A stretch of 64,000 nucleotides of DNA from Schistocephalus solidus (lineage: Eukaryota > Platyhelminthes > Cestoda > Diphyllobothriidea > Diphyllobothriidae): the NCBI GenBank assembly GCA_017591395.1, contig WEDG01007617.1, positions 47,458 to 111,457 of the forward strand, given 5' to 3'. The position numbers and the translations under genes are program-made. Below the pieces are notes generated by a model, which worked only from the letters and a program-made list of their open reading frames with translations, ran no database searches and had not been told where the DNA came from. Shown one piece after another: positions 33,280 to 46,215 of the stretch; the first letter of the stretch is position 1; each line of letters opens with the position of its first letter.

Positions 33280-36200
33280 GATGTCGCCAGATAATAGCCG
33301 CTTGAGCAGACGCTCATTACTCTTCACGAGGCGGCCACTCCACCTTAGTCATAGCTGGCTCAGTATGGCATGAGTAATGAAGATGCCGTTTCATTAAAGG
33401 TTCTCATCATCAGCATTCTTTCCTGTTTCTTCACCTTCAGCATTCAACGAAGACAGCTGAGTTGAAAGTGATTGGGTTTCCTTGCTTGGATTTAGCAGAC
33501 TGTGCATCTATTCTCTCCTTCGGTTTCGTGTTCAGTTGAAGGCCACTGTAACTAGTTGAAAACCTGACTGACTTTGAATATTCGATTGGAAATTTATTCG
33601 TAGGTCTTTATGCTTCTTGAGACTTTGCATCCTAGATACAGGAACTTGTCTATAAATGCGAGACTTGTTCCAATGAAACTACTCTTGGGTTCTTTGCAAT
33701 CATCAAATCAACTTTCAAACCGAGCCTGAACAGGATTTATCCGAAGGATTAACTCAAAGTGCACGCGTTAATTGCCTCATAAATTAAACACTAATGTGAT
33801 GCTTGACGCATAGCGTCTATCTTCTCTGTGTAAACGGTCAATCTGAGGTTTTTGCAGTCGGAGGCGCAGGTCTGCCCTTTGCTACACGTCCTCTTCGTTA
33901 ATGGTATGCAGGGCGTACTCGTTCACGAATAAAAGATCATTGACACCGACCTCGGCTCTTTGAGTGAGCGGTGTTGTTTAGTTGTTTGTCAGTCTGATAT
34001 TTAACGTTGATTCCCAGCCGCTTCTCGTGACAGGCTTCTAACGAAATTTCGGAAAGCACGAGTCTGAATACGATAGACCACATACACAACCATGCCTATC
34101 AATTTATCATGGCGAATTCTTTCGATACCTTCTTACCGTTTTCATAAATCGCTGTTGGTACATGAATTTTATACCAGTTGACAGTCTTTCGGGTCCGCAG
34201 ACGCGATGCAGGGGCTGACTTGCTTGCTGGCTGTCAAGCGGCGAAAATCATGTTGACGGTTTTGCGGTTCCGTTCTGATTATCAGTTGTCAGTTCCTCTT
34301 GCGTTTTTGCAAGTAGTTGACAGTGACGTCTTGGAAGTCCTTTGGGATGTATCCCTCTTTTCACTTCTCCTAATTAAGATGGGGGTTCAATGAATTAAGA
34401 TTCGCTATATTTGCAGATTTCGGCCGAAATAGAGTCGGTGCGATAGGTTGGCGGCCGCAGATGGTTTTGATAGTCAAGAAGAGTTTCTTCATTTTCCTGC
34501 CATCTGCGTATCCTTTCCTTTCCTCATCCTTGTGAGTCATTTGATTATTTTGCATCCCTGTCAGCCTCTGCTGTTTTAGGCTTCGGCCTCGCAAGAAGGC
34601 TACTTTGTTGATCTTGGTTCTCTTGATGTAGTTCTTGTAAAGCCCATTCTTTTCAGACAGTAGAAGCTCTATTTTTCGTTGTCGGTGGTGTCATCGTGTG
34701 GGACCGACAGCTTTCGGGGTGTTGGTTTGGATAGCGTCTCGTAATTTGCCCCAACTGCGTCGCAGCATTGGTATCTTTTCCACTACTTGCAGGTGTTCCA
34801 TTTTAAAACGCCTCTTATTTCTAAAATTTGGTAAACTTTCGGTTGTGTTTAACAACGCAGTAGCTAATTTATCCTCTGTATGGTTTCCTTGCGGTCACCT
34901 CGAGAATGGGACTTGCAGCGTCATCCGTGCGCGTAAAAAGTGGCAGTCAGTCCAGAATTCCACACAACGCACAAACTTCGTCGTTAGCAGATCGTGCTGA
35001 TCCTGCCTTCTGTTGAAGATGCAGTTCAGCAATGCCTGTGTCGCGAGAGCGAGGGTGCACCCGTGTTGCCCTATTCCTGTTTGGAGGAATGAAGAGTGTT
35101 GGCAGGTCCATTGCCGCCGCAGCTTTCAATTTCATATCGACTTAGCATTTCCTATCAGAAAGCATGGTCGGTGGGGGTATGGTATGTAACCCACTAGGTT
35201 GCTATTCAAACTTTCGACTTGTTTTATTGAAGTAAATGTGGTTTAATGCAGTTTACTTTGCAACAGTTCGTGAAGAGTGGTTATGCTTTTTAGGTAAGGT
35301 TAAGGATTTTTAAGGGTTGAGTTTATGGTCTCAGATTTAAGTGTAGGTTTTCAGGATGAGGGTTTTACGTTTAGGTTTGGGGTTTTGGGGCTACGCTTAG
35401 GGTTATGGGTTTGGGTTACGGAATGCCGTTAGGGTTAAGGTCAGCTGTTGTTGTTATCCACATACAGTTTTCCCTATGGGCTTTGATACCCTCCATAGCC
35501 GCACGACCTGTCACGACTCGACGATTGACGTCACCAAGGCCTATCAAACAATTCGCCTGCAGCGCAGACTTAAGCAGGATATACAATTCCTCGAAGAATT
35601 TGCCTTTCACCTCATCAGACCTTGTCACCGCGATAGGTCGTTGATGCTGACGACGTTAGCGAGTTTGTTCCCACAGCCTTGCAGGTACAGGAGTTTATGA
35701 TACGATTTCTTATTCACTGGGGAGAGAGGTAGGGTGGGCAGGGTGGGGAAGTCGCTCAACGATATGCCTCTTGATGACAAAGGCAACTTTAGCTCGCATT
35801 TTCTTAAATCAGTTTGTTGATCGTAGAAGTGGGTCTTGCTGAGGTCTGCAAAGCTCATCTTGCAGCGGGCCACTTCATGAGTAATCAGAGATGTCTTTCG
35901 TTCTTATCCGTTTCTTGGTAATCTAAATGGGAACGAACATTCCAGGATGTTAAGACAAGCAGGGCACTCCGGTAGAATGTGGGGAAAATGCATGAGGGAA
36001 GGGAAGGCGTTGGCTAGTGTTTCCTGTTCTGTTTTGACCGCGTATTTTGCGCCCACGAGACAAGCTCTTACAGACATGGTGATTGTCCAGCATTTGTCTA
36101 TGGCTTCTTTCTAGACCCTTCCTCGAGTGAAGCAATAATACTTCCCCTGCCAGACGGCTACCGAATTCCACAATGGGTCCCGCATTTGTTTACTGGGGAG

Positions 36201-36345
36201 ACAATTTGAGTTAGTCTGCAGCACCTACGGGATTGGATGTCGTCCTCTTCGTATGAATTGTTGTTCGGGGCGTGTGGAGGAGATCACACCGGGTGTGGAG
36301 ATATTCACACACCGGACACCCTCATATAATCTAGCCTGACCATCC
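33280..36345 (-). mobile_element. LINE copy F, old and divergent
   Basis: Minus-strand matches to copies A-C occur in the same order. They are a post-RT block at 33281-33500, an RT end block at 33880-33960, a GTTD-region block near 34240, a linker/RT-finger block at 34370-34594, an endonuclease block at 35416-35628, and 5' UTR blocks at 35925-36330. The RT-finger block reads GYADGRKMKKLFLTIKTI, and the endonuclease block contains IGLGDVNRRVVTG. All are heavily mutated, with RT segments deleted. It represents an older or separate subfamily of the same LINE. Confidence 0.7.
35270..35450. repeat. degenerate TTAGGG-like tract inside LINE F
   Basis: Short words such as agggtt, taggtt, ttaggg and ttaagg alternate here, resembling a decayed telomere-type or M1 interior sequence. 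It interrupts the endonuclease part of LINE F, so it probably inserted after the LINE. No clear inverted ends were found. Confidence 0.5.
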
Positions 36346-36572
36346 AAGCGGTTACCGAAGTGTGCCCGAAGAGTAAACTACAGTCTCTTGGAACCACCGA
36401 TAAGAACTGAGATCTAGGGCCGTGCGAACAGCCACTACTGCACCAGGCCCCTGGAGCGACCTGTTAATCCTCACGAGCTTACATACATACTGGAGCGCAC
36501 GCACTTATAACAGTCAAAATCTGGAACACTTTTCTGAGATCGGAGGTTGTACCTTCCAACAAATTAATTATA

Positions 36573-36842
36573 AGGTAAGACACGGGAATAGGAACTTCCC
36601 CTGTAATGCAGGTACCCTTGCGTTAAATTTTAGGAGGGGTATCTATTATAGCATTCTAATCAATCTTTAACATTAGCTCTACTCTAAACCATAAAACTAG
36701 CCCTAACATTAACCTTGATGATAACGCAAACACTAATCTTAATACTACCCTTAACCCTAACCCAGCATTGACCCTAGCCATAATCTCCCTGGAATTTAGC
36801 ACAAGGGTACCTCTATTACGCAAGGTTCCTATTACCACGTCT
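36573..36842. mobile_element. M1 inverted-repeat element, best copy
   Basis: The left end (36573-36635) contains ggaataggaacttcccctgt and then ggtacccttgcgttaaattt. The right end (36788-36842) is its inverse, with aatttagcacaagggtacc and ggttcctattacc. Arms are about 55 nt. Between them lies a degenerate series of ctaac, ctaaacc and taaccctaaccc words. There is no coding capacity. I treat it as MITE-like, and it has relatives at 3.1, 48.3, 48.7 and 54.0 kb. Confidence 0.7.
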
Positions 36843-37152
36843 CATGCAAGAGTAAGAAAATGGAATGTTTTATTGTAAATTGAATTTCCTTGCGAGGCAC
36901 ATGAGTGTTTTCGGTTAATGGCCAACAAGACACCATGTGTTAAGTATCTTAATATATTTTTCACGCCCATCATTACCGCAGCCAAGCTTTTGTTATATTT
37001 TCTATTGGCTAGCATATTTGAAGATTGTTGCCTATATTTTAAGAGATTCGATGAATTTCGTAATTAAGGTGATGACTGGTAACTTGTTCGTTTTGCACGA
37101 ATCTATTTTTTCTTAACAAAATAAGTATCTTTTCTCTTGCCTAAACACACAG
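36843..37152 (+). other. septin intron, 3' part
   Basis: Unassigned AT-rich sequence ending ctaaacacacag before the exon. Confidence 0.6.
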
Positions 37153-37346
37153 GACCTAATCGATGTCACGTACACAAAACACTACACCAATTACCGACTT
37201 ACTCGGCTCACTGAGGCCATGGATGCAGCGGGCTTCAGTACACAGGACGGTCGTGATCCCTAACCCAGTTGGAAGCTGAAAAAAAGGCACACCAAACAAG
37301 GTTGGACAAATTAGTGGAAGAGATGGATAATGTCTATGTGGAAAAG
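37153..37346 (+). CDS. septin, exon with one-base frameshift
   Basis: The first part reads DLIDVTYTKHYTNYRLTRLT, the end of the G domain where DL..VT..xHYxNYR is typical. After DGRDP the frame hits TAA near 37261. The next frame continues convincingly as LTQLEAEKKAHQTRLDKLVE to VEK, directly before gtgagc. Both flanking exon junctions are phase 0, but this exon has 194 nt (3n+2), so one base is missing near 37255-37262. Either the assembly has an error or this allele is truncated before the coiled coil. The second part starts the C-terminal coiled coil. Confidence 0.85.
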
Positions 37347-38104
37347 GTGAGCCATCCTCTCTGATCCGCAGCTGACTGAAATCCACCCAAAAGGTTGATG
37401 CATAAATACGGTGCTGCTTCATTCACTCCGCCGAGGTTCACGAGAGAATAAGTAAGGTGATTGTTAAATAGGAACCCGTAAAAGCAGAATTCGTTTTTCA
37501 TGGCGCAGAGTCAAACTGTTGCGCGCTCTGCTTTACGCCATGGTGGTCACTCACTGTTAAGTAAACTGCAGTATATTTCTTATCTCATTAAATTTTAACC
37601 GAAATTCTGAAATGTTGTTTCGATTCGAATAACTTGCGAGTTGTAACGTGGATTATCTTGCACCCCGATCTCAAGATATTTCAGTTACGAAAGGATACCA
37701 GCTTTGAATCAGCTGCATTCTGACCACCTGCAATTAGAATGCTCTGTAAATAATGACTTTTTAAATAGCATGCATGTTTCTCTTTGATTAACATATATTT
37801 TATAGAAAGCATGCGCAAAAAGATTCTCTCTTGTACTCGTTTGGTGGCAAATTACGCTTTCTAGATGCTTAGGAAAAGTGAAGCTTTCGGTTTAAAAAAT
37901 TGTTCTGGATTGCCGAATAATGTTGAACCCCGCTGGCCGTTACACTTGCATTTAAGTTTTCCAAACTGCATGCCGTATTAATTCTGTCTAAGGAAAATCG
38001 CATATTTATCTACGGTTTGATGTATAGGTAAAAACATAATTTTCATAGTTTATAGGCAACATTTACGAATTGACGGATACGATGTATTATAACCGAAACT
38101 TTCC
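37347..38104 (+). other. septin intron, unassigned
   Basis: AT-rich sequence with donor gtgagc at its start. Nothing was recognised. Confidence 0.5.
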
Positions 38105-38465
38105 TGGTGTTAAAAAGCGTTTCATTAGAACCCTTTTTAAAACCGAATGATACTGTTCGTTTGAATATTAAATCTGAAGAAGGCGTGATTTTCTACCAAG
38201 CGAGTACAATAAACAATAATTTTGTGAATTTATTCTTAGCCTTTTTAAGGGTATTAAAAATCAATGAGAATAATGCCCATTGCTTAACTAGCCATTTTCA
38301 TGGAGTATGAATTTTGGAGGCGATCGCAATGGAGCTCATTCAAAGCCGGCATCCTGACATGACTAAATAAGTTGGGATAAGACTGCATAATAATCAATAT
38401 TACAACCATACTTAAGTAAATTTTCGAATCGAAGGCAAATTTCAGAATTTTGGATGAGATTTAAT
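38105..38465. repeat. R3 AT-rich repeat, copy 2
   Basis: The diverged partner of 31795-32140, with the same order of conserved words (see that entry). It lies in the intron before the coiled-coil exon. Confidence 0.55.
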
Positions 38466-41126
38466 GAGATAGAAAATCTACCGTGTATTCCTTTTTTTCA
38501 TGACTCGCAAGGCTATGTGAAAAATCTGGAGGAGGAAGTTGCAAGACAGACCTCTTATAGGCTAAATATTATTTACTTTTTAAGAAAGTTTTTTCTGTTT
38601 ATTAAGGTTAATCGAGTATGCTTACAGCAAACGGCAAAAATAAACAAAAGTTTTCAACGGATCAAATGGACTCACAATTGCGAAATAAAAGGCTGTTTTG
38701 AGTGAAGATTAAACACTGCATGGGAACATAAAGCCGCGGAAAAACAAAATCCAGGTGATGATGTTGGCGGATCTCCTGTTGTCGCCTCGAGCCGAGAAAC
38801 GGTTAGGTCGTCTGTCAATAGTGGAGCGACCCCTAGGATTGAAACCTAATCAGCCTGCAAGCAACCCTTCTGCTATTAAGAAACTCAACGCATGCTTTCA
38901 TTCAAAACCACCTGAATACCAATGGTTGGCGCCGGCGAATTAAGAAAAAAATGCAAACATTAGCTTAATAGCAGTACGCTTTTCAGTCGGGAGTATAGGA
39001 AGAGTAAAGGAATAGGACGCTGTGGATCGCAAAAGAAAAAATCTTAATCCGCATGCACAGTATCCTACAGTATCTATTGGATATTTTTGCCTCGCCTCTC
39101 TACTCATGCAGGTTCGATGAGACACTATCACGTTCACTGGACATGGGGCCATTCGTGCAACGTAGAACAGCTTGGGAGAGACCAGTGGTCAGCTGCAGCT
39201 ACCCAATAAAACAAGTCAAGACAGAAGAGGGAGTGTGTCCAGAGCCTTCTTAACGTCTGAAACCCTTCGCTCCCGAGGACACGGAAGCCGTCGATCTAGA
39301 AAATGGAACACCTGGAAATCTAACCCCGTGCTCCGGGGTTTGTCAACCCATCACAGACTCCCAAGTAATTTCGTAATAAAATAAGCTGGCTGAGCGTAAG
39401 CGCAGGTGTTTAAAAAAACTGCTACTCGTGTGATAACTTGTAATTCATGTCTGTTAGATTGCGACTTCCTCACATTTTCGCGCTCCTTTGGGTTTACTGT
39501 GTAAAGTGTTTCTGTAACCATCTATTAATGTGGTGCCACCACCGTTGAAAGTACGATCGAATACTGGGGGTACTGTGTGGTACGAGCATGTGAAGAAGAA
39601 CATATTGTAGACATATTGATCTTATTCCCTTGCCCTATGCGTACGGCGTCATCTTGAACAACTGCGCATATGTTCGACGGTATTCGTCTTCAGGTTCCCC
39701 TTTTTAAACAGGAATGGCAATTGCGTGGCAAGGCTAAGGCCGATTCTCAGTAATACTGATGAGAATCCTTCTTCTATAAATAACTGCAGGGACCTACCGC
39801 AATATCCGGCCCAGGAGAAATTTTGTATCGTGATTGAAAAGCTCACGCAGTCGCATGGCTTTATTACCCCCAGACTTTTCGGAACAATCTTTCCGTTTGT
39901 CTACGATTAATGTGTTTGCTGTTACTCTGGAAATTCGTCTCCAGCTAGGCATTTCGTGGCCATGGTGTCATGCGGTTGTCATTAATGTTCGCGCGATATG
40001 GGGTGTATGTTATGTATAAACGGCAATGCAAGTGGTTAGTGCTTTCGACGTTGACTTTCTTACTAAATACACCCGTCCTTACTTTTATTACTTTAGATAC
40101 CAATATCCCCCTCTTATAGTTAATTTCCATCATTTATCTGCTGTATGGGGGCGGGTATTATCATTTTAAAACGTTTCCTTTGTGTTATCTGTTTTGCTAC
40201 CAGTGTCTCTTATTTCTTTCTAATCTGTATTCTAACGCTAGGACAATTTGCCAAGGTTAAACCATTTACTTATCTACTTCTTGATGTTAGAGCCCGCTAT
40301 CGTCACTCAAACCTCATTTCTTGGCACAATCTTGCTCAACCCTGCGTCCTTTTATTTGCATCTCCTACCGTACGCCCTAATTTTAAGGATAAGTGTTATT
40401 GACCTAGGCATGTGGAATGCGACTTGAATCTGGAAACTGGATTTACATTTGCCACTATAATAGTCATACGGTTTTATTTTCACATTTTATGAGTCTTTCG
40501 GCGTAAACTAGTCTGTATTTGCCATGAGAAATGCAAGAACTTTTTTATCGAACGTCATGGATGCTTTTTTGTACAAATTATGCAATTTCTCTCTTTTTTT
40601 CTCTCTCTCTCTCTGCTAAGGTCTCAAATGATCTTTGAATGCTCGTTTCTAAGACTAAAAGGACAATTGACCTAGCAAGATGCGTTCAGCGCCATTTTCA
40701 CAGACGTTAAGATACTGTACACTGGCCAAGCACCCAAGCTTAAATAGTTGCAAAAATATTCGCCACGTCAATGTCAGCCTGTGTGATTCACTGGTGTGTT
40801 AAAGTCCGAGAAAGTAATAACGATAAGGGCCTAGCCAAAATTTATGTTTGTCTAGTTTCAAAAACAGACAGTTATTTTTCACTCCTGGTTACAGATATAA
40901 GCAATCTGCGTCCCCAGATAGTTGACAGTCATTGTTATTAATTGCTTATCAGTAGTGTTTTCATTTCGTAGTGTGAATTATGCATTAGGAACATAGAGAT
41001 TTTTTTTACTTTGCAGCGGAGCTTTGTAATCACTTTTACGATATCCATGAGATCACCAATTTGGATTAAAGACTGTAATTCGTTGGCTTCGCGCTTGAAA
41101 TCTCCCCTAATTCCTTTTGCCTGTAG
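38466..41126 (+). other. septin intron, unassigned
   Basis: I see no exon or mobile element. A short CT run lies at 40597-40613. The acceptor before 41127 reads ttttgcctgtag. Confidence 0.5.
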
Positions 41127-41294
41127 GTTCGTGAACGTGAAAACCGCCTCAGGGATACCGAACGTGACATGACTGAACGCATTGAAATTATGAGGCAGCA
41201 GTTGGAGGCTGAGGCGGAGGATCTAGCTGCGGAGCGGCAGCGGTTCAACGATGAACGTCTCAGCTGGGAACTCGACAACCGCGACTATGCTGAT
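41127..41294 (+). CDS. septin, C-terminal coiled-coil exon
   Basis: This 56-codon exon begins VRERENRLRDTERDMTERIE and ends NRDYAD. The composition (Arg, Glu, Gln, Leu with heptad-like spacing) is that of a coiled coil, the usual C-terminal element used in septin pairing and filament bundling. The acceptor is ctgtag and the donor gtaagc, and both ends are phase 0. It joins VEK of the previous exon in frame, giving the common VEKVRE-like junction. Confidence 0.88.
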
Positions 41295-44200
41295 GTAAGC
41301 TTTAACTTCTTTCGGTCATTTGTTCACGTTGGTTGTACCCTACCCCGCGAAACCAAGAAAGTCGAGAGCCTCGGTTCAAGAAATCTGTCAAAAGATGGGA
41401 TCATCACGTGATAAACTGCAAGAAAACCACTATGGATGCCAAAATTAAGATAACGTCTGATATATTAAACTGCGCAAGTGGTCTTCATTACGTACTTCGG
41501 TAGTAATCTGATTACATTAGCAGAATTTAACAAAGCATTGCAAATAAACAAAACGTTATCACCTAACCATCAGCGTTTCACGTTTCGTTGCTGAGAAACA
41601 TAATACGCTCTCTGAAATGTTTAGTTAATTGTTGGCTACATCATCACATATTCTATTGTGAAACGCACATATGCTTCCGGGCAGGAATACAGTATTTTGG
41701 CCTAGTTACTTGACTCATGACTTGCATCGACTTATCGAGTAATAAATTCCTTCCTTTCTTCCTTCCGTCTAAAATTTGAGACAGAATAAAGTTCGCTCGA
41801 GTTTTCATGCTACTAGTCCAACAATATACAGTGTACGTGTAAAAAGTGCTACACATATGTTAAATATTATAATAAGAAAAAGGGTTAGGGTTAAATTGGC
41901 CTTTCACATACAATCTTACCCATTCCGGCCTTCTTTAACCCATAACTGGGGATTGCCTATTTTGCGCCCGTTTACACCTCCCTAATTCTCATATTTAAAA
42001 TCGCATGGTCTGTTCCGGCGCCTATTTAAATGGTAAAATGCAAGTTTTCTCAATTCTTCCGCAGACTCCGTTAATTGCCATACTGATAAAACTACTATTT
42101 CAATTATTTCCTTATTACAGGAGGCTATGTCATCTATTTTCCCAACGGGTTTGCCCTTCCATCCGTGCCAAAGTGTTACTACTTCAAATTGCGCTGTATT
42201 GCCATTTTCGAAAAAGGCTGTTTTATTGAGGTACACTTATGGACGACAATTTGCTTATCTGCAGTATTCGAAATCGAATTACTAAAATACTGATCCTTCT
42301 GAAAAAAATGTTCAATGAATTTAAGTAACAAAAATTTGTCCACGGAGATGAGACCAAGTAGACTAATCAAATTAATTGTTCGAATACTACCTTTTAGGAC
42401 ATCTCAGTCAGGAGCCAGTGGTAGGTTAGCTCAAGAGCAGCCGAGCAATATTGACAACAAGCTAACTGTATCCAATATCATGCACCAAACGATTAGAATC
42501 ACACTGCTAATTGAGGCAGGGCTTCATACCAATTTGAATGCGATGAGGGATAGTCAGAATAAAGTGGCTTGCAATTTACTTTGCATCTGAGCCAATTTTA
42601 GGTGTCAGTATAGGGCATTAGATCATAAAGTGTGAACGCAAGGAACTCCCACCCATTAAAAGAAAAAAGTCTGTCTAACATAACTTCTGAGTCATCTTTG
42701 TAAATCTAGCAACTAAATCGCCGGCATACTCCCTCATGCGGCTTTGTGATTCTCATTCACTGAGCTATCGACTGAACCTTTGTCCTCTGCTCTTCCAAAA
42801 ACCATGTTAAGTCTTGGCTCGCACCAGAGTGGTCGTGTGTGCCTGTTTTTTTAACGCCTTTTCTTGAGGGCCATGGACCCGAAGGGAAACATTTCCATCT
42901 ACTCTTTCGGCAATTCTCTTTAATTTTCCACGGATATGCCAGACAACACGTATATCTGTATTTACTGCGAATAACCGTTGCTTTATGGCTGTACTGATAT
43001 GGCTTGAGATCTTGCTATATGTAGCTGACTTGATAGATCGGTGCTCGAATTCACCTTATGGTATTGGCTCCAATTTCGACGTGTGTGATTGTTTTGTATG
43101 ACCTAATTGCCTGCTTAATTCACAAGGGACTTTTGTTAAAGTCTGTTCCACTATTTGTTACTTGTGAGGTGATTAGCGTGAAGTTAAGCTAACAGACAGA
43201 CTCCGACTTCGTGGGTGTCTGTCGTTTCAGACTTTCACTGACTGTAGAATGATTAGCAAACTGTTTTCCTGACTCAAAAACCCTTCGATTCGATACCGAG
43301 ATAAACATTGTTAACCGTGAACCTGTTACTTCCCCAGAATGTGACTGTAACTTATATTTATGCGTGAATGCTGCGGGCCACTTTACGCTGTCGGACTTCG
43401 CACATGAAGCAAACATTATCGGCTTGCGTACGCTTCTCCTGTTTCTGGTTCCAGCGTGGAGTATAGTTGTTGGAGCATGCGATATACTACCTGTGAAGCT
43501 TGGTTCCATCCATGCTGCTCCCAACACAATTTCCATAACTTCAAAGCTTAACACAACCTAAGTCGGGCACCTTTTCCACCTGCTGGACGCCCATTTAGTC
43601 TCTATCCGTCGATAGTGGTTGTTACCTGACAAAATCAGTAACTTTTAAACATATCCTCTATTTCAACACGCATTTAAAACTAAGGAAATGCCCTTGGAAG
43701 AGCCCTTAAATTTGAACTTTTTAACCATTCACCAAAACCCGATCGTTGTGACCGACGACTCCACAATGGTTGTGCATTGGTTATTTGTGCGTGATTATTT
43801 TAGCGAAGCTGATTTGCGTTGCATTACGCACACTATCATTTCCCACACCGTCAATATTCCTACAGCAGGAAGAAGTAGAGATGGTAAGGATTTAATCCGT
43901 GCAACCACGTTCTTGTTACGAGGTAATTGTCTAAGAATGCGATTTAGGTCGACATGTAATACTGCTGTTAGAATCCTATCAGTCAGGGTTAGGTCAGTGT
44001 ACGTGTTCCTGTCAGGCTTTTGGGGTTGGAACTAGGACCACTGAGATTTGTGCTGGGGAGGGGTAGGGCTGCTATTTGGGTTAGATTTTGTTCCCGGGCT
44101 GAAAGTCTAGAATTAGGGTTGAGGTGAATCGTACGACTTACAAAAGTTACGACTGTGGTTTCTCTTAGGGTTAGGGTTAGTTTTATATTTCTGTCAGTTT

Positions 44201-45840
44201 AGCAGTTTGCTACCACACACCGTTTTTCGAATTGCCCCTGCTACGTAAACTGAATTGGTGTATTTAAACAAACTTCTTCCTTTTTCCTTATTTCTCCTAT
44301 TTTTTATGTTTGCATTTTCCTACCAGTTGACCTGTCTACCACTCATAAATCCCATAAGTACTACCATCCCCGTATTGCAGGAGACCTTGTTTGTTGGGTT
44401 ACGAGGTGGTAACACATATTAGATCCTTGCCGTAAAGAAGACTGCTGAGAGACTGGAATATGGTGGTTAGTAAAACCAAGCAGCACGTCTGCGCTTGCCA
44501 CATATGGCCTGGTCCCTACATGCATCTGCACCCAGGCTCCAGTATGCAGTCGTCTCGGATCGCACGTAGGTGGCTGTGTATGAATGCCAAATTAAGAAAG
44601 ATCCAGGGTAGTCTGCCCTCGTACTTAAGGAAAACCGAAGTAATCCGTCAGCTGACAAACTGTTTCAGATGGTCATCTTTGATATCGATAGACGATCTTC
44701 CATAAAAGGTTATCTGAGATACGTGTTTTATTAAGCGGATCAATCAAATAGGAAATATTTTTAGAGTACACATAAGGTGTAAGACATTGTATCCCCGGCC
44801 CAGCTTTTAATTGCGGTCAGCCCTCGTTTTGGAAAGCAAATATATTGCCGAAAACCTTAATGTGTCGCTTGTCCCTGAATAGATGTGAAAACCAGTAAGT
44901 ACCGTATCCAGACTATGTAAACCAAATAAACTTGTGTCTAATGCCGTTACTGGTGGAGCCAACATAACTATTATCTCAATAGTTAAATGTTAAAGTCCAT
45001 CTCGCTTACACCCAATGGACCTGATTTTTCAGTCGGAGCAATCGGCTTCTAGGGGATAGTGGTGGGCACAAAGTGGATCAAAACGATACTTAAATTTGAT
45101 CTGTATAACGTTGGGCTCAAGTCATGTGCTGCACCGGCGAGGGAGGGAGGGAGGGCGGATCCCCTTGACGCCGTATCATTAGAAAGGAGTTTGAAAAATT
45201 TAACTGCCTGTTATTATTGGAAATTTTATTTTCAGGTGGGTGTGACCCATGGGAAACGTAAGAACAAACATAATTTCGCAGTCCAATGTAGAAAATGGGC
45301 GTTGGAAACAAACCCCACCGCCGTGCTTTTTACTATATTTTGATTTTTGTTTCTTGACACAAATGCTCCTACCGAAAAAAATGTCAGTAGTGTTGTCAAA
45401 ATGAATTGATCAAAAGTGCCCCTATTTGCAAGCCACACCTCCAGCTGTTATCATAGGAAATTTTATCGTCAGTTGTTTAGGGAGCGTGCATCGAATGGAA
45501 GCTGAAAGATTACGGTATCTTTTCGGAGTTGCCTTTCAGTAATGACACATCTTGCTCTCTGATGCTATAGTACTAGAATAGTTAGTAGTATAGTCAGCAT
45601 TCTTTAAAATTCTACTTAAGTACGCTTTATAGGGAAAAGTAAAAAACTGCATTTCTACGCGAAGTGCCTTTCTAGCATGTCACTTGAACTTCAAAGAGGA
45701 ACCTATGGTTATTTGCGTGCTACACTTAAACCGCATCACAATAAATGTTTGCTGATTGTAGTATTTTCTAACTGAGTATATTCGTAGATTGACTGATTTT
45801 CGACTTTCGTTTTGTACCTTTTAAGACGTCCTTGTGTAAT
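41295..45840 (+). other. septin intron, mostly unassigned
   Basis: This is the first 4.5 kb of the 10.3-kb intron 41295-51629. Scattered ttaggg words occur near 41880 and 43985-44175, perhaps a decayed M1 element. A 121-codon minus frame (43189-43554), a 115-codon + frame (43688-44035) and others show no recognisable domain. Additional septin exons could be hidden here, but none was seen. Confidence 0.4.
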
Positions 45841-45844
45841 AATT

Positions 45845-46215
45845 TGCCCCCTAAACGGGCCACGTGGTAGATGCGTTGGACCAACACGGGGACCACATTA
45901 GGCCACGGCAGGCGTTATTTGGGTTGCGCTCCCATAACAAATGCCGAACATGGAGGTGTGGTGGCACGCCTAGGGGCGGCTAGGACTTAGGGGACCCAGC
46001 CGCGCCAGCCACCTGCGTCCTCTCCCGCCTCCGGTCTTCTTGACTCTGTCGTGACACCGGGTTCAGGTGGGGGTGGAGGAGAGAGTGCGGTAGCTGCAGC
46101 GCAAGGCTACTATCACTTAAAACTAATTCACGCGCAAGTCACCGTCTCTGCTCCATTTTCCCATGGAGCATACGGTGGACATCGTCGGACTACGACGGTC
46201 AAACTTTCGTGTCAT
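45845..46215 (+). repeat. R1 repeat, most complete copy
   Basis: It begins with the taaacgggccacgtggtaga block and continues through ggcaggcgttatttgggttg, aaatgccgaacatgg, tcttcttgactctgtcgtga, ggttcaggtggg and ttcacgcgcaagtcaccgtc. It ends in a gtggacatcgtcggactacg block. Partial copies occur at 5.44 (-), 27.3, 30.87, 61.94 and 62.22 kb. The element is GC-rich compared with its flanks and has no coding potential that I recognise. Confidence 0.7.

Noticed and set aside
36660..36780. An internal telomere or chromosome fusion point
   Set aside because: The hexamers are degenerate, short and enclosed by inverted repeats, and the same plan occurs at several places. A mobile element explains it better.
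43189..43554. 121-codon minus-strand frame
   Set aside because: No domain, signal or homologous frame elsewhere in the window. The length is compatible with chance in an intron.
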